Of a DNA stretch of 64,000 nt, positions 31,764 to 40,109 are shown one piece after another (position 1 is the stretch's first letter; each line of letters opens with the position of its first letter). This DNA comes from Macrococcoides animalis (GTDB lineage: Bacteria > Bacillota > Bacilli > Staphylococcales > Staphylococcaceae), in assembly GCF_047425875.1 (NCBI RefSeq), contig NZ_CP179727.1, positions 2,046,001 to 2,110,000 on the forward strand, read 5' to 3'. The notes beneath the pieces are model-generated. The model did not search any database, was not told the DNA's origin, and saw only the letters and a list, made by a program, of their open reading frames with translations. A program made the translations under genes and the position numbers.

Positions 31764-33104
31764 ATGCATATTGTTGTTGTGAGTGTGAATCACAAGACAG
31801 CAGATGTAAGTTTAAGGGAGAAACTTACATTTTCAGATGATACGATTGAACGTGCACATAGTACGTTAATCAATCAAAAATCAGTGTTAGAAGGTGTGAT
31901 TCTTTCTACATGTAATAGAACAGAAATCTATGCTGTAGTCGACCAAGTACATACAGGTAGATATTATATCAAATCATTCTTATCTGAGTGGTTTGATGTT
32001 GAATTAGATACAGTGAAGTCAGTTACGGATGTTAAAGTTGGAAATTCAGCAATTTATCATTTATTCAAAGTTATCACAGGATTAGACTCAATCGTTTTAG
32101 GTGAGACTCAAATTCTAGGACAAATGAGAGATAGCTTTTTACTTGCTCAAACTGAAGGTACAACTGGAACAATTTTTAATAAATTATTTAAAGATGCAAT
32201 CACGCTTGCGAAGCGTGCTCATGCCGATACGGATATTTCATCTAAAGCGGTATCAGTATCATATGCCGCTGTTGAATTATCTAAAAAAGTGCTTGGCACT
32301 TTAGAGAATAAAAAGATATTAATTATTGGTGCTGGTGAAATGGCTGAATTAGCATTAGAGAATTTAGTGGGTTCTGGCGCTGCTGAAATTACTGTTATTA
32401 ATCGTACAGCTGAAAAAGCGATTTCGTTAGCAGATAAATACGGCGGCAATCAAAAATCTATAGAAGAATTACAATGTGCATTAATCGAAAATGATATTGT
32501 TATTTCATCTACAAGTGCTCAAGACTTTATTATTACGAAACCGATGATGCAAGATTTAATGAAATTACGTCATAATCGCTCATTAGTTTTAATTGATATT
32601 GCGGTTCCGCGTGATATAGATCCAGCCGTTAACGATTTAGATTTAATCTTCAATTATGACGTCGATGATTTAAAAGGATTAGTTGATGCAAACTTAGCAG
32701 AACGTCAAAAAGCAGCAAATATTATTGAAAACATGATTGATACGCAAGTCGATGATTTTATCGCATGGATTAATATGCTGGGTGTTGTACCTGTAATTAC
32801 GGCTTTACGCGAGAAAGCATTACGTATTCAAGAAACAACAATGGAAAGTATCGATCGTAAAATGCCTGATTTATCAGAACGTGAGCGTAAAGTCATTTCT
32901 AAGCATATGAAGAGTATCATAAATCAAATGTTAAAAGATCCTATCTCTCAAGCGAAAGAAATTAGTGGATCTGAAAATCGTGAAGCCGAACTTCAATTTT
33001 TCCAAGATATCTTTAATATTTCAAACGAGGTTGATAGTATTAATAAAAATGTACCAATGGTTCATCGTGCAGAAGAGAGTTTTAATTTAAGTCCTAAATA
33101 TTAG
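31764..33104 (+). CDS. hemA: glutamyl-tRNA reductase
   Basis: The 446-residue enzyme reduces Glu-tRNA-Glu to glutamate-1-semialdehyde with NADPH, the first committed step of heme synthesis. The nucleophilic cysteine is in L-S-T-C-N-R-T-E-I-Y. The NADPH site is around I-I-G-A-G-E-M-A-E-L, and a C-terminal helical dimerisation domain follows. HemA is known to be held at low level by HemX and by heme. I start at ATG 31764, eight bases after GGGGG; an in-frame ATG at 31749 overlaps that site. Confidence 0.95.
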   Translation: MHIVVVSVNHKTADVSLREKLTFSDDTIERAHSTLINQKSVLEGVILSTCNRTEIYAVVDQVHTGRYYIKSFLSEWFDVELDTVKSVTDVKVGNSAIYHLFKVITGLDSIVLGETQILGQMRDSFLLAQTEGTTGTIFNKLFKDAITLAKRAHADTDISSKAVSVSYAAVELSKKVLGTLENKKILIIGAGEMAELALENLVGSGAAEITVINRTAEKAISLADKYGGNQKSIEELQCALIENDIVISSTSAQDFIITKPMMQDLMKLRHNRSLVLIDIAVPRDIDPAVNDLDLIFNYDVDDLKGLVDANLAERQKAANIIENMIDTQVDDFIAWINMLGVVPVITALREKALRIQETTMESIDRKMPDLSERERKVISKHMKSIINQMLKDPISQAKEISGSENREAELQFFQDIFNISNEVDSINKNVPMVHRAEESFNLSPKY

Positions 33105-33112
33105 GTGATATT

Positions 33113-33946
33113 ATGAATGAACTATTATTAATGCGTTTACACGAAGCAATACTTATTCTATATATGATAAGTATTGCTTGTTATTTCTTTGATTTTGTTC
33201 AAAAGTCACCGAGATTAAAGCAATATGGACATATGTTGTTACTCGGTGTCTTTGTTTTACAGTCTATTTCAATAGTGTTATTTATATTGTTTGTGGGACG
33301 AATACCAATCGAAACTATAAATGAAGGTTTTTATTTTTTTACTTGGCTTATTATTTTGTTATCATTAATATTATCTAAAGTGATACAAACGGAGTTCTTT
33401 ATCTTCTTAATGAATTTAATTGGATTCATTTTTATGATGATACATACCTTTCAACCACTTGATTTATCAACAGGCACAACTGTTTCGCATATGATGAATG
33501 AATTGTTATGGATACATGTAACGCTCGCGATTGTGTCTTACGTGATGTTTTTGATTGCAGCATTGCATGCAGTATTATATTTATTGCAAATGTATCAATT
33601 GAAAAAAAAGAAATTTAACCATAAATTTTTTAGAATTAGTGATTTAGAAAGCTTAGGTAAATTCGTGCAAATATTTTCGATTATTGGTTGTGTAATGCTA
33701 ATGATTTCTTTGATTTTAGGGATTTACTGGGGTATAACATTTGAAGGAAATTCAATTTGGTTAGATTCAAAAGTACTCGGCTCATTATTACTTTTAACAG
33801 GTTATTGTATATATATTTATTTACATCAGAAAAACAAGCTAATGATGCACAAATTAATGGATGTTAATATTATTTTATTTTTATTATTACTCATAAATTA
33901 TATAATCGTTTCTCGTTTTTCAGGATTCCATCAGTTATTTTACTAA
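33113..33946 (+). CDS. hemX: HemX/CcsA-like membrane protein
   Basis: The 277-residue integral membrane protein has about eight helices and belongs to the cytochrome c assembly (CcsA/ResC-like) family. In S. aureus and B. subtilis HemX lowers the amount of HemA post-transcriptionally. The gene lies between hemA and hemC, 8 bases after hemA, as expected. Its histidines (H-V-T-L-A-I-V, H-A-V-L-Y-L) may contact heme, but that is inference. Confidence 0.88.
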   Translation: MNELLLMRLHEAILILYMISIACYFFDFVQKSPRLKQYGHMLLLGVFVLQSISIVLFILFVGRIPIETINEGFYFFTWLIILLSLILSKVIQTEFFIFLMNLIGFIFMMIHTFQPLDLSTGTTVSHMMNELLWIHVTLAIVSYVMFLIAALHAVLYLLQMYQLKKKKFNHKFFRISDLESLGKFVQIFSIIGCVMLMISLILGIYWGITFEGNSIWLDSKVLGSLLLLTGYCIYIYLHQKNKLMMHKLMDVNIILFLLLLINYIIVSRFSGFHQLFY

Positions 33947-33961
33947 TCTTTGGAGGCTATT

Positions 33962-34894
33962 ATGAAAAAATTTATCGTCGGATCACGTCGAAGTCAACTT
34001 GCACTGACACAAAGTAAACAATTTATAGAAAGCTTAAAAGCTAATAATCCAGGTGTTGAAATTGAAATTAAGGAGATTGTGACAAAAGGGGATCAAATCG
34101 TTAACGTACAACTCTCAAAAGTGGGAGGTAAAGGTTTATTTGTGAAAGAAATCGAGGCGGCACTCTATAATAAAGAAATAGATTTCGCAATACATTCACT
34201 AAAAGACGTGCCAAGTGTATTGCCGGAAGGTTTAACACTTGGATGTATTCCTGACCGAGAAGATCCTCGAGATGCATTCATTTCGAAAGGACATGTGAAG
34301 TTAGCTGATTTAAAGGAAGGCTCAGTTATTGGAACAAGTTCTTTACGTCGTGGTGCACAGATTTTAAATCAATATCCACATCTCAATATCGAATGGATTC
34401 GTGGAAATATTGATACACGACTTAAGAAGCTTGAAACAGAAAACTTTGATGCAATTATATTAGCAGCAGCAGGACTGAACAGAATGGGTTGGGGCGAGGA
34501 TATAGTTACAGAGTATTTAGAACCAGAATTGATGTTACCAGCGATTGGACAAGGCGCGTTAGGTATTGAGTGTCGTATAGATGATTTAGAAACGTTATCA
34601 TTATTAGCAACTGTACATAATAGCGAAACTGAAGTATGTACTCAGGCTGAACGCGAGTTCTTAAAGTTAATGGATGGTAGTTGTCAAGTTCCAATTGCAG
34701 GTCATGCTATTATGAAAAAAGATGAAATTGAGTTTACTGGACTAATCATGTCTACTGATGGTAAGGAAAAGTATAAAGTGACTGAACGTGGAACAGACCC
34801 TGTTCATTTAGGTGCTAAAGTTGCAAAAAGTATGCATCAAAGTGGTGCCCAAAAGATTATTGAAACATTAAACAATACACCAAAATCAAATTAG
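33962..34894 (+). CDS. hemC: hydroxymethylbilane synthase (porphobilinogen deaminase)
   Basis: The 310-residue enzyme links four porphobilinogens into hydroxymethylbilane. The dipyrromethane cofactor cysteine is in D-G-S-C-Q-V-P. The catalytic aspartate is in H-S-L-K-D-V-P and the substrate-binding arginines are in S-S-L-R-R. I use the ATG at 33962, five bases after TGGAGG. hemD follows closely. Confidence 0.95.
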   Translation: MKKFIVGSRRSQLALTQSKQFIESLKANNPGVEIEIKEIVTKGDQIVNVQLSKVGGKGLFVKEIEAALYNKEIDFAIHSLKDVPSVLPEGLTLGCIPDREDPRDAFISKGHVKLADLKEGSVIGTSSLRRGAQILNQYPHLNIEWIRGNIDTRLKKLETENFDAIILAAAGLNRMGWGEDIVTEYLEPELMLPAIGQGALGIECRIDDLETLSLLATVHNSETEVCTQAEREFLKLMDGSCQVPIAGHAIMKKDEIEFTGLIMSTDGKEKYKVTERGTDPVHLGAKVAKSMHQSGAQKIIETLNNTPKSN

Positions 34895-34906
34895 AGGATG
34901 GTTAAA

Positions 34907-35596
34907 ATGAAGCCAATTGTATTGATGACAGATAGTAAACCGTATATGGATGAGCGTGTGAAGATTTTACATCTTCCGTTTATTGGGATTCGTACCCTAC
35001 CTATACAAACTATTCGTTCTCATTATGATTGGCTTATTTTTACGAGCAAAAATGCAGTAGATATCTTTTTTAAGAATTATCCTCAGACTCAGTATGATAA
35101 AATAGCTGCAATCGGGAGTAAAACGAAAGAATACCTTGAGCAAATGGGATATTTTGTAGACTTTGTACCTTCTGCATTTAATCAGGAATGTTTCATTAAA
35201 GAAATGAATAATAGATTTGATGGTTTGAGTGTATGTTTACCTGTATCGCGAAATGCACGTCCAAAGATGTTTAATGCATTGAAAAGAAGTGCAAATGTCG
35301 ATAGAATTGATTTGTACGCCCCTGTATCTAATAAAGTGAATATATTAAAAGCTGCATCGATGATTACAAACGGTGAAGTTAATTGGATTACATTTATGTC
35401 GCCATCTAGTGTAGAGGCTTACCGTTGTTATAATTGGCATAAAGATGTTTCGATAATGGCAATTGGGCATGTAACAAGTCACGCATTAGCAGAAATTGGC
35501 ATTGAGCATTATGTGAGTCCACTTGAGACAAAAGAGAGTATGATTGAAAGTATATTAACAATAGAGAAAGAAAAGGTGACTAAACATGAGTTTTGA
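34907..35596 (+). CDS. hemD: uroporphyrinogen-III synthase
   Basis: The 229-residue protein closes hydroxymethylbilane with inversion of ring D. Its family is poorly conserved, and assignment rests on position in hemAXCDBL and on typical segments such as W-L-I-F-T-S-K-N-A-V near residue 45 and W-I-T-F-M-S-P-S-S-V-E near 165. I prefer ATG 34907, because the AGAGG site overlaps the in-frame ATG at 34898. Its end overlaps hemB by 11 bases. Confidence 0.88.
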   Translation: MKPIVLMTDSKPYMDERVKILHLPFIGIRTLPIQTIRSHYDWLIFTSKNAVDIFFKNYPQTQYDKIAAIGSKTKEYLEQMGYFVDFVPSAFNQECFIKEMNNRFDGLSVCLPVSRNARPKMFNALKRSANVDRIDLYAPVSNKVNILKAASMITNGEVNWITFMSPSSVEAYRCYNWHKDVSIMAIGHVTSHALAEIGIEHYVSPLETKESMIESILTIEKEKVTKHEF

Positions 35597-36569
35597 TAGA
35601 CATAGAAGATTACGTTCTTCAATTAATATGAGAAACATGGTACGTGAAACGAGTGTAAAGAAGAGAGATTTAATATATCCAATATTTGTTGTGGAAAAGG
35701 ATGATGTAAAAAAAGAGATTCCTTCTATGCCTAGTATTTATCAATGGAGTTTAAATATCGTTGAGGAAGAAATTAAAAATACATATGACTTAGGTATACG
35801 CGCAATTATGTTCTTCGGTATTCCAAACAATAAAGATGAATGTGGCACAGGTGCATTTGATGACGAGGGTGTCATACAAAAAGCAACACGTTTAGCAAAA
35901 TCTTTATATCCAGATTTATTGATTTTGGCTGATACCTGCTTATGTGAATACACAGACCACGGACACTGTGGCGTGCTTGATGAGCATACGCATGATGTAA
36001 TCAATGACGAAACGCTACCACTATTAGTTAAAACTGCAGTGTCACAAGCTAAGGCTGGTGCTGATATTATCGCCCCAAGTAATATGATGGACGGTTTTGT
36101 TTCTGAGATACGTAAGGGATTAGATGAAGCTGGTTTCTTAAATGTACCAATTATGAGTTATGGTATTAAATATGCTTCAGCATTTTATGGTCCATTCCGT
36201 GACGCAGCTGAAAGTGCACCTAGTCATGGTGATCGAAAGACGTATCAAATGGATCCTGCAAACAGATTAGAAGCATTACGTGAGCTTGAAAGTGATGAAA
36301 AAGAAGGTTGCGATATGATGATTGTTAAACCTGCTTTGAGTTACTTAGATATTATTCGTGATGTCCGTAATAATAGTAATTTGCCGATTGTTGCATATAA
36401 CGTAAGTGGTGAATTCTCAATGACGAAAGCTGCAGCAGCAAATGGTTGGATTGATGAAGAACGTATAGTAATGGAACAAATGATTTCAATGAAACGTGCA
36501 GGAGCAGATATGATTATTACTTACTTTGCTAAAGATATTTGTCATTACCTAGATAAAGGAGACTACTAA
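35586..36569 (+). CDS. hemB: porphobilinogen synthase (delta-aminolevulinate dehydratase)
   Basis: The 327-residue octameric enzyme condenses two 5-aminolevulinates. The zinc cysteines are in D-T-C-L-C-E-Y-T-D-H-G-H-C-G. The two Schiff-base lysines are in Y-G-I-K-Y-A-S and M-I-V-K-P-A. Zinc-type rather than magnesium-type is indicated by the three cysteines. It is coupled to hemD and followed one base later by hemL. Confidence 0.96.
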   Translation: MSFDRHRRLRSSINMRNMVRETSVKKRDLIYPIFVVEKDDVKKEIPSMPSIYQWSLNIVEEEIKNTYDLGIRAIMFFGIPNNKDECGTGAFDDEGVIQKATRLAKSLYPDLLILADTCLCEYTDHGHCGVLDEHTHDVINDETLPLLVKTAVSQAKAGADIIAPSNMMDGFVSEIRKGLDEAGFLNVPIMSYGIKYASAFYGPFRDAAESAPSHGDRKTYQMDPANRLEALRELESDEKEGCDMMIVKPALSYLDIIRDVRNNSNLPIVAYNVSGEFSMTKAAAANGWIDEERIVMEQMISMKRAGADMIITYFAKDICHYLDKGDY

Positions 36570-36570
36570 A

Positions 36571-37860
36571 ATGAATTATTCAAAATCACAAGCTGCTTTT
36601 AGTGAAGCTATTGATTTAATGCCAGGTGGGGTTAACAGTCCAGTACGTGCGTTTAAAAGTGTAGACATGGATCCAATATTTATGGACCATGGAAAGGGTT
36701 CAAAAATTTTCGATATAGACGGCAACGAATATATCGATTATGTGTTAAGTTGGGGACCACTGATTTTAGGTCATGCAGATGAGAAAGTTACGAACGAATT
36801 ACAAAATGCAATTTTAAAAGGAAGTAGTTTCGGTGCACCAACAACTTTAGAGAATGAAATGGCGAAACTTGTAATTGAGCGTGTACCTTCAGTTGAAATG
36901 GTCCGCATGGTTTCGAGTGGTACTGAAGCGACATTAGCAGCATTAAGATTAGCACGAGGTTTTACTGGAAAAAATAAAATATTAAAATTCATCGGATGTT
37001 ACCATGGGCATAGTGATTCATTGTTGATAAAAGCAGGTTCAGGAGTAGCGACACTGGGATTACCAGATTCACCTGGGGTACCAAAAGGAACAGCTGAAAA
37101 CACAATTACTGTACATTACAATGATTTAGCAGCTGTACAAGTTGCATTTGAAAAATACGGTGATGATATCGCATGTATTATAGTGGAACCAGTCGCTGGT
37201 AATATGGGTGTTGTTCCACCAGTTAAAGGCTTCTTAGAAGGTTTACGTGATATTACGACTGAATATGGTGCATTATTAATCTTTGACGAAGTAATGACAG
37301 GATTTCGTGTAGATTATAACTGTGCACAAGGTTACTTTGGTGTAACACCTGACTTAACGTGTCTAGGTAAAGTCATTGGTGGTGGTTTACCAGTAGGTGC
37401 TTTCGGTGGTAAACGTGAAATTATGGAGCAAATTGCCCCGGCAGGAAGTATTTATCAAGCAGGAACATTAAGTGGCAATCCGTTAGCTATGACTGGTGGA
37501 TACTATACTTTAAGTCAATTAACGAAAGAAAGTTATGTTCACTTTAATCAGTTAGGCGATCAATTAGAAAAAGGATTATACGATGTGTTTGGTAAACATA
37601 ATGTGCCAATTACGGTAAATCGTGCTGGTAGTATGATTGGTTATTTCTTAAATGAAGAAGAAGTAACGAACTTTGAAATTGCCTCTAAGTCTGATTTGAA
37701 ATTATTTGCTGCCATGTATAAAGAAATGGCAAATAATGGTGTATTCTTGCCACCTTCACAATTTGAAGGTATGTTTATGTCAACGAAACATACTCAAGAT
37801 GATATTGCCAATACATTAAATGCTTTTGATATGTCATTAACAAAGATTAAAAATAAATAA
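36571..37860 (+). CDS. hemL: glutamate-1-semialdehyde 2,1-aminomutase
   Basis: The 429-residue PLP enzyme converts glutamate-1-semialdehyde to 5-aminolevulinate. The PLP lysine is in L-G-K-V-I-G-G-G-L-P-V-G, with the cofactor-binding aspartate in I-F-D-E-V-M-T-G-F-R. The length and N-terminal M-P-G-G-V-N-S-P-V-R block are typical. It closes the heme operon and is followed by a terminator. Its product feeds hemB, so the operon holds all steps from Glu-tRNA to uroporphyrinogen III. Confidence 0.96.
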   Translation: MNYSKSQAAFSEAIDLMPGGVNSPVRAFKSVDMDPIFMDHGKGSKIFDIDGNEYIDYVLSWGPLILGHADEKVTNELQNAILKGSSFGAPTTLENEMAKLVIERVPSVEMVRMVSSGTEATLAALRLARGFTGKNKILKFIGCYHGHSDSLLIKAGSGVATLGLPDSPGVPKGTAENTITVHYNDLAAVQVAFEKYGDDIACIIVEPVAGNMGVVPPVKGFLEGLRDITTEYGALLIFDEVMTGFRVDYNCAQGYFGVTPDLTCLGKVIGGGLPVGAFGGKREIMEQIAPAGSIYQAGTLSGNPLAMTGGYYTLSQLTKESYVHFNQLGDQLEKGLYDVFGKHNVPITVNRAGSMIGYFLNEEEVTNFEIASKSDLKLFAAMYKEMANNGVFLPPSQFEGMFMSTKHTQDDIANTLNAFDMSLTKIKNK

Positions 37861-37875
37861 CTAAATCAACTTCAC

Positions 37876-37915
37876 AACAACGCTCATTTTATGTTAATTT
37901 GAGTGTTGTTTTTTT
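37876..37915 (+). terminator. Rho-independent terminator of the heme operon
   Basis: AACAACGCTCA (37876-37886) pairs with TGAGTGTTGTT (37900-37910) with one wobble, followed by five T. Confidence 0.85.
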
Positions 37916-38164
37916 GCATTTAAATTTTATTTACAATTAAGTTGTATCATATAAAATATTGAAAACAATGAAACATTACTATCGAGGACGTCTTGTGAGA
38001 ATTTTAATTTTAATTTTTAACATATTATAAATGCCGTAATAACAGGGTTTTAATCAAGTAATTAAAATTATTTGCATATAAAATGTTTATATATGAGTTT
38101 TTAAGGCTATCTTACTTATGTAATTAATTTTCAATTACAAAACAAAAAAGTGGAGGTAGTTATC
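37916..38164. other. AT-rich non-coding region with a possible sigma-B promoter
   Basis: This stretch between hemL and the Thr/Glu-rich protein gene has no convincing gene. At 38085-38110 GTTTAT, a 14-bp spacer and GGCTAT resemble the staphylococcal sigma-B pattern (GTTTAA, N12-15, GGGTAT). It would start transcription about 45 bases before the ATG. The match is partial. Confidence 0.35.
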
Positions 38165-38623
38165 ATGACAAACAATAGAAACGATAACAACAAAAACAAT
38201 CAAGACAGAGATGTAATTTACAATTCGGAAACGAATCGCAACAACACACACGTTACGCATCAAGCGGACGGCGATACATATAAAGATGGCCGTAAAGTAC
38301 GTGAAGGTGATCATCATGACAAGGTTGTAGTTGAAGAACGCGACCATGTACGTCATGACCACATCGAAAGAGAACCAAAGAAAAAAGGACCTTGGGCTTG
38401 GTTAATTCCTTTATTATTATTACTATTAGCAATTCCACTAATTATGGGGTTATGTAATGATAAAAAAGACGATGAAAAAGCAACAACTGAAGAAGCAACA
38501 ACTGAAGAAGTAGAAACTACTGAAGATGCTGATACTACAGAAGAAGATGCTGAAACAACTGAAGAAGCATCAATCAAGAAGTTTGACCTTGCTACAATCA
38601 CAAACTTTGATTTAGCATCATAA
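38165..38623 (+). CDS. membrane-anchored protein with charged head and Thr/Glu repeat tail
   Basis: The 152-residue product starts at ATG 38165, with GGAGGT upstream. The first 75 residues are very polar, rich in Asn, Asp, His and Arg (N-N-R-N-D-N-N-K-N-N-Q-D). One membrane helix follows (W-L-I-P-L-L-L-L-L-L-A-I-P-L-I-M). The rest repeats A-T-T-E-E / E-T-T-E-D-A units and is strongly acidic. There is no signal peptide and no sortase motif. By the positive-inside rule the K-K-K-G before the helix would keep the head inside and put the acidic tail outside. I recognise no family. The Thr/Glu codon repeats make length variation likely. Confidence 0.65.
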   Translation: MTNNRNDNNKNNQDRDVIYNSETNRNNTHVTHQADGDTYKDGRKVREGDHHDKVVVEERDHVRHDHIEREPKKKGPWAWLIPLLLLLLAIPLIMGLCNDKKDDEKATTEEATTEEVETTEDADTTEEDAETTEEASIKKFDLATITNFDLAS

Positions 38624-38636
38624 TAATAAATATAAG

Positions 38637-38663
38637 ATAGGACTCAAATGAGTCCTATTTTTT
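38637..38663 (+). terminator. Rho-independent terminator
   Basis: ATAGGACTCA (38637-38646) pairs perfectly with TGAGTCCTAT (38649-38658) around AA, followed by five T. Confidence 0.9.
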
Positions 38664-38741
38664 GTGTTTAAGCGTGTTTCATGATTTCTTGTTTAAATTG
38701 ATTTATAGTTAGTAATAACAAGTTAATTGGATGTGTATTAT

Positions 38742-39794
38742 ATGAATTATATTATATTATTTGTTGTCAGTATTATTATTGGATACTTACTGGATATTGT
38801 CGGTTTAATACTACCCTGGTTATTTGGACCGATACTTGCTGCTATAGTATTAAAAAAATATACTGAGCTAGAATATCAATGGCCAAAATGGATTGGGGAT
38901 ATTGGTTTATACATATTAGGAGCACAAATCGGTGTATCCTTTACGAAAGAAATATTAGGGGATATCGTGAGTGATTTTTGGTCTGTAGTTTTTTTAAGTG
39001 TGATGATAATCATAAGTGCAGTGGCTATATCATTTTTATTTAAAAAAATTGTAGGTTGCACGACTGAAACTGCGTTACTTGCATCGATACCAGGGGCATT
39101 AAATCAGATGATAGTAATGGCAGAAGAGAACAACCGTGCAAATATATTAGTTGTTACGTTAGCGCAAACATCCCGCTTATTATTTGTCATAATGATAGTG
39201 CCATTTATCTCAAGTATAACTTCAGAGGAGCATATGTTTTACAAATTAAATAAAGCGAAAGATATTTCTGAAATATTAAATTTCCAACAAATTTTATTAA
39301 TTATTGTGATGATAGCAATCAGTATATATTTTTTAAAGATGATTCATTTTCCAGTTCCTGATATGCTTGGTCCAACATTTGCAATATTAACTTGGAATTT
39401 AATCACAGGTATGAACTTTACGATACCTATGCCACTTATAAATTTTGCACAAATATTATTTGGAGTACGTATTGGACTTCAAATGTATGATTTGTCAAGC
39501 CAAGTTAATAGAAGCTTATTCATAGGAATATTCGTTCAAAATGTATTGCTTATTTTATGTGCAATTGGATTAAGTATAATATTAAATGTTGTTACACATC
39601 ATAATTTCAATGATGTATTTTTAAGTGCTGCACCAGGAGGTATGGCACAAATTATCATTGTAGCACTTGAAACAGGTGCCAATGTCGCAATGATTTCAAG
39701 TTATCATATCTTTAGAATCTTCTTAATATTGCTTGTCGTTGCACCCATAATGGCATGGTATTTAAACCATCGTACAAAATCTGCGGTTAAGTAG
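38742..39794 (+). CDS. AbrB-family membrane protein
   Basis: The 350-residue product has about ten membrane helices in two similar halves. Each half contains a family motif: G-P-I-L-A-A ... G-A-Q-I-G-V-S-F, with S-I-P-G-A-L-N-Q-M and then G-V-R-I-G-L-Q-M with A-A-P-G-G-M-A-Q. This is the plan of the AbrB family (once called ammonia monooxygenase-like), putative transporters of unknown substrate. It is unrelated to the DNA-binding AbrB. The start is uncertain: ATG 38742 has only GGATGTG before it, and an in-frame TTG at 38727 has no site. Confidence 0.82.
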   Translation: MNYIILFVVSIIIGYLLDIVGLILPWLFGPILAAIVLKKYTELEYQWPKWIGDIGLYILGAQIGVSFTKEILGDIVSDFWSVVFLSVMIIISAVAISFLFKKIVGCTTETALLASIPGALNQMIVMAEENNRANILVVTLAQTSRLLFVIMIVPFISSITSEEHMFYKLNKAKDISEILNFQQILLIIVMIAISIYFLKMIHFPVPDMLGPTFAILTWNLITGMNFTIPMPLINFAQILFGVRIGLQMYDLSSQVNRSLFIGIFVQNVLLILCAIGLSIILNVVTHHNFNDVFLSAAPGGMAQIIIVALETGANVAMISSYHIFRIFLILLVVAPIMAWYLNHRTKSAVK

Positions 39795-39800
39795 TGCGCA

Positions 39801-39829
39801 TTGACAGTGTAAGTATAATCTTATACAAT
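39801..39829 (+). promoter_or_regulatory. promoter of the valS T-box transcript
   Basis: TTGACA (39801-39806), a 17-bp spacer and TACAAT (39824-39829) form a near-perfect sigma-A promoter. Confidence 0.8.
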
Positions 39830-39835
39830 AATCTT

Positions 39836-40066
39836 AATTAAATATTCCTACAGGAAGAGTAATTTAATGGATATTCTAGAGAGTGCATGTTTGGTGTGAA
39901 TGCATATTGAAGTTAAACGAAGGTAGCCTGACATGAAATGTATATTGAAGTACTATTCAGTAGATATACACGTGAATCGAGCGATAATCGAATTGAGTGC
40001 AGCGTAAGCTGAATTTAGGTGGTACCACGGTCATCCCGTCCTATTGTTATAGGACGGGATTTTTTT
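39836..40066 (+). ncRNA. T-box leader of valS
   Basis: The T-box core A-G-G-T-G-G-T-A-C-C-A-C-G-G is at 40017-40030. A perfect 12-bp terminator stem (ATCCCGTCCTAT, 40033-40044, with 40049-40060) and six T follow. The antiterminator would pair the core with the upper part of the terminator stem. Stem I occupies the first 130 or so bases. The response to uncharged tRNA-Val is inferred from valS downstream; I did not fix the specifier codon. Confidence 0.9.
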
Positions 40067-40109
40067 GTAGGAATGATTAAGGAAATAAATATTATTTGGA
40101 GGAATTGCG

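Noticed and set aside
38353..38601. Ser/Val-rich minus-strand frame
   Set aside because: It is the shadow of the Thr/Glu repeat tail on the opposite strand and has no ribosome binding site.
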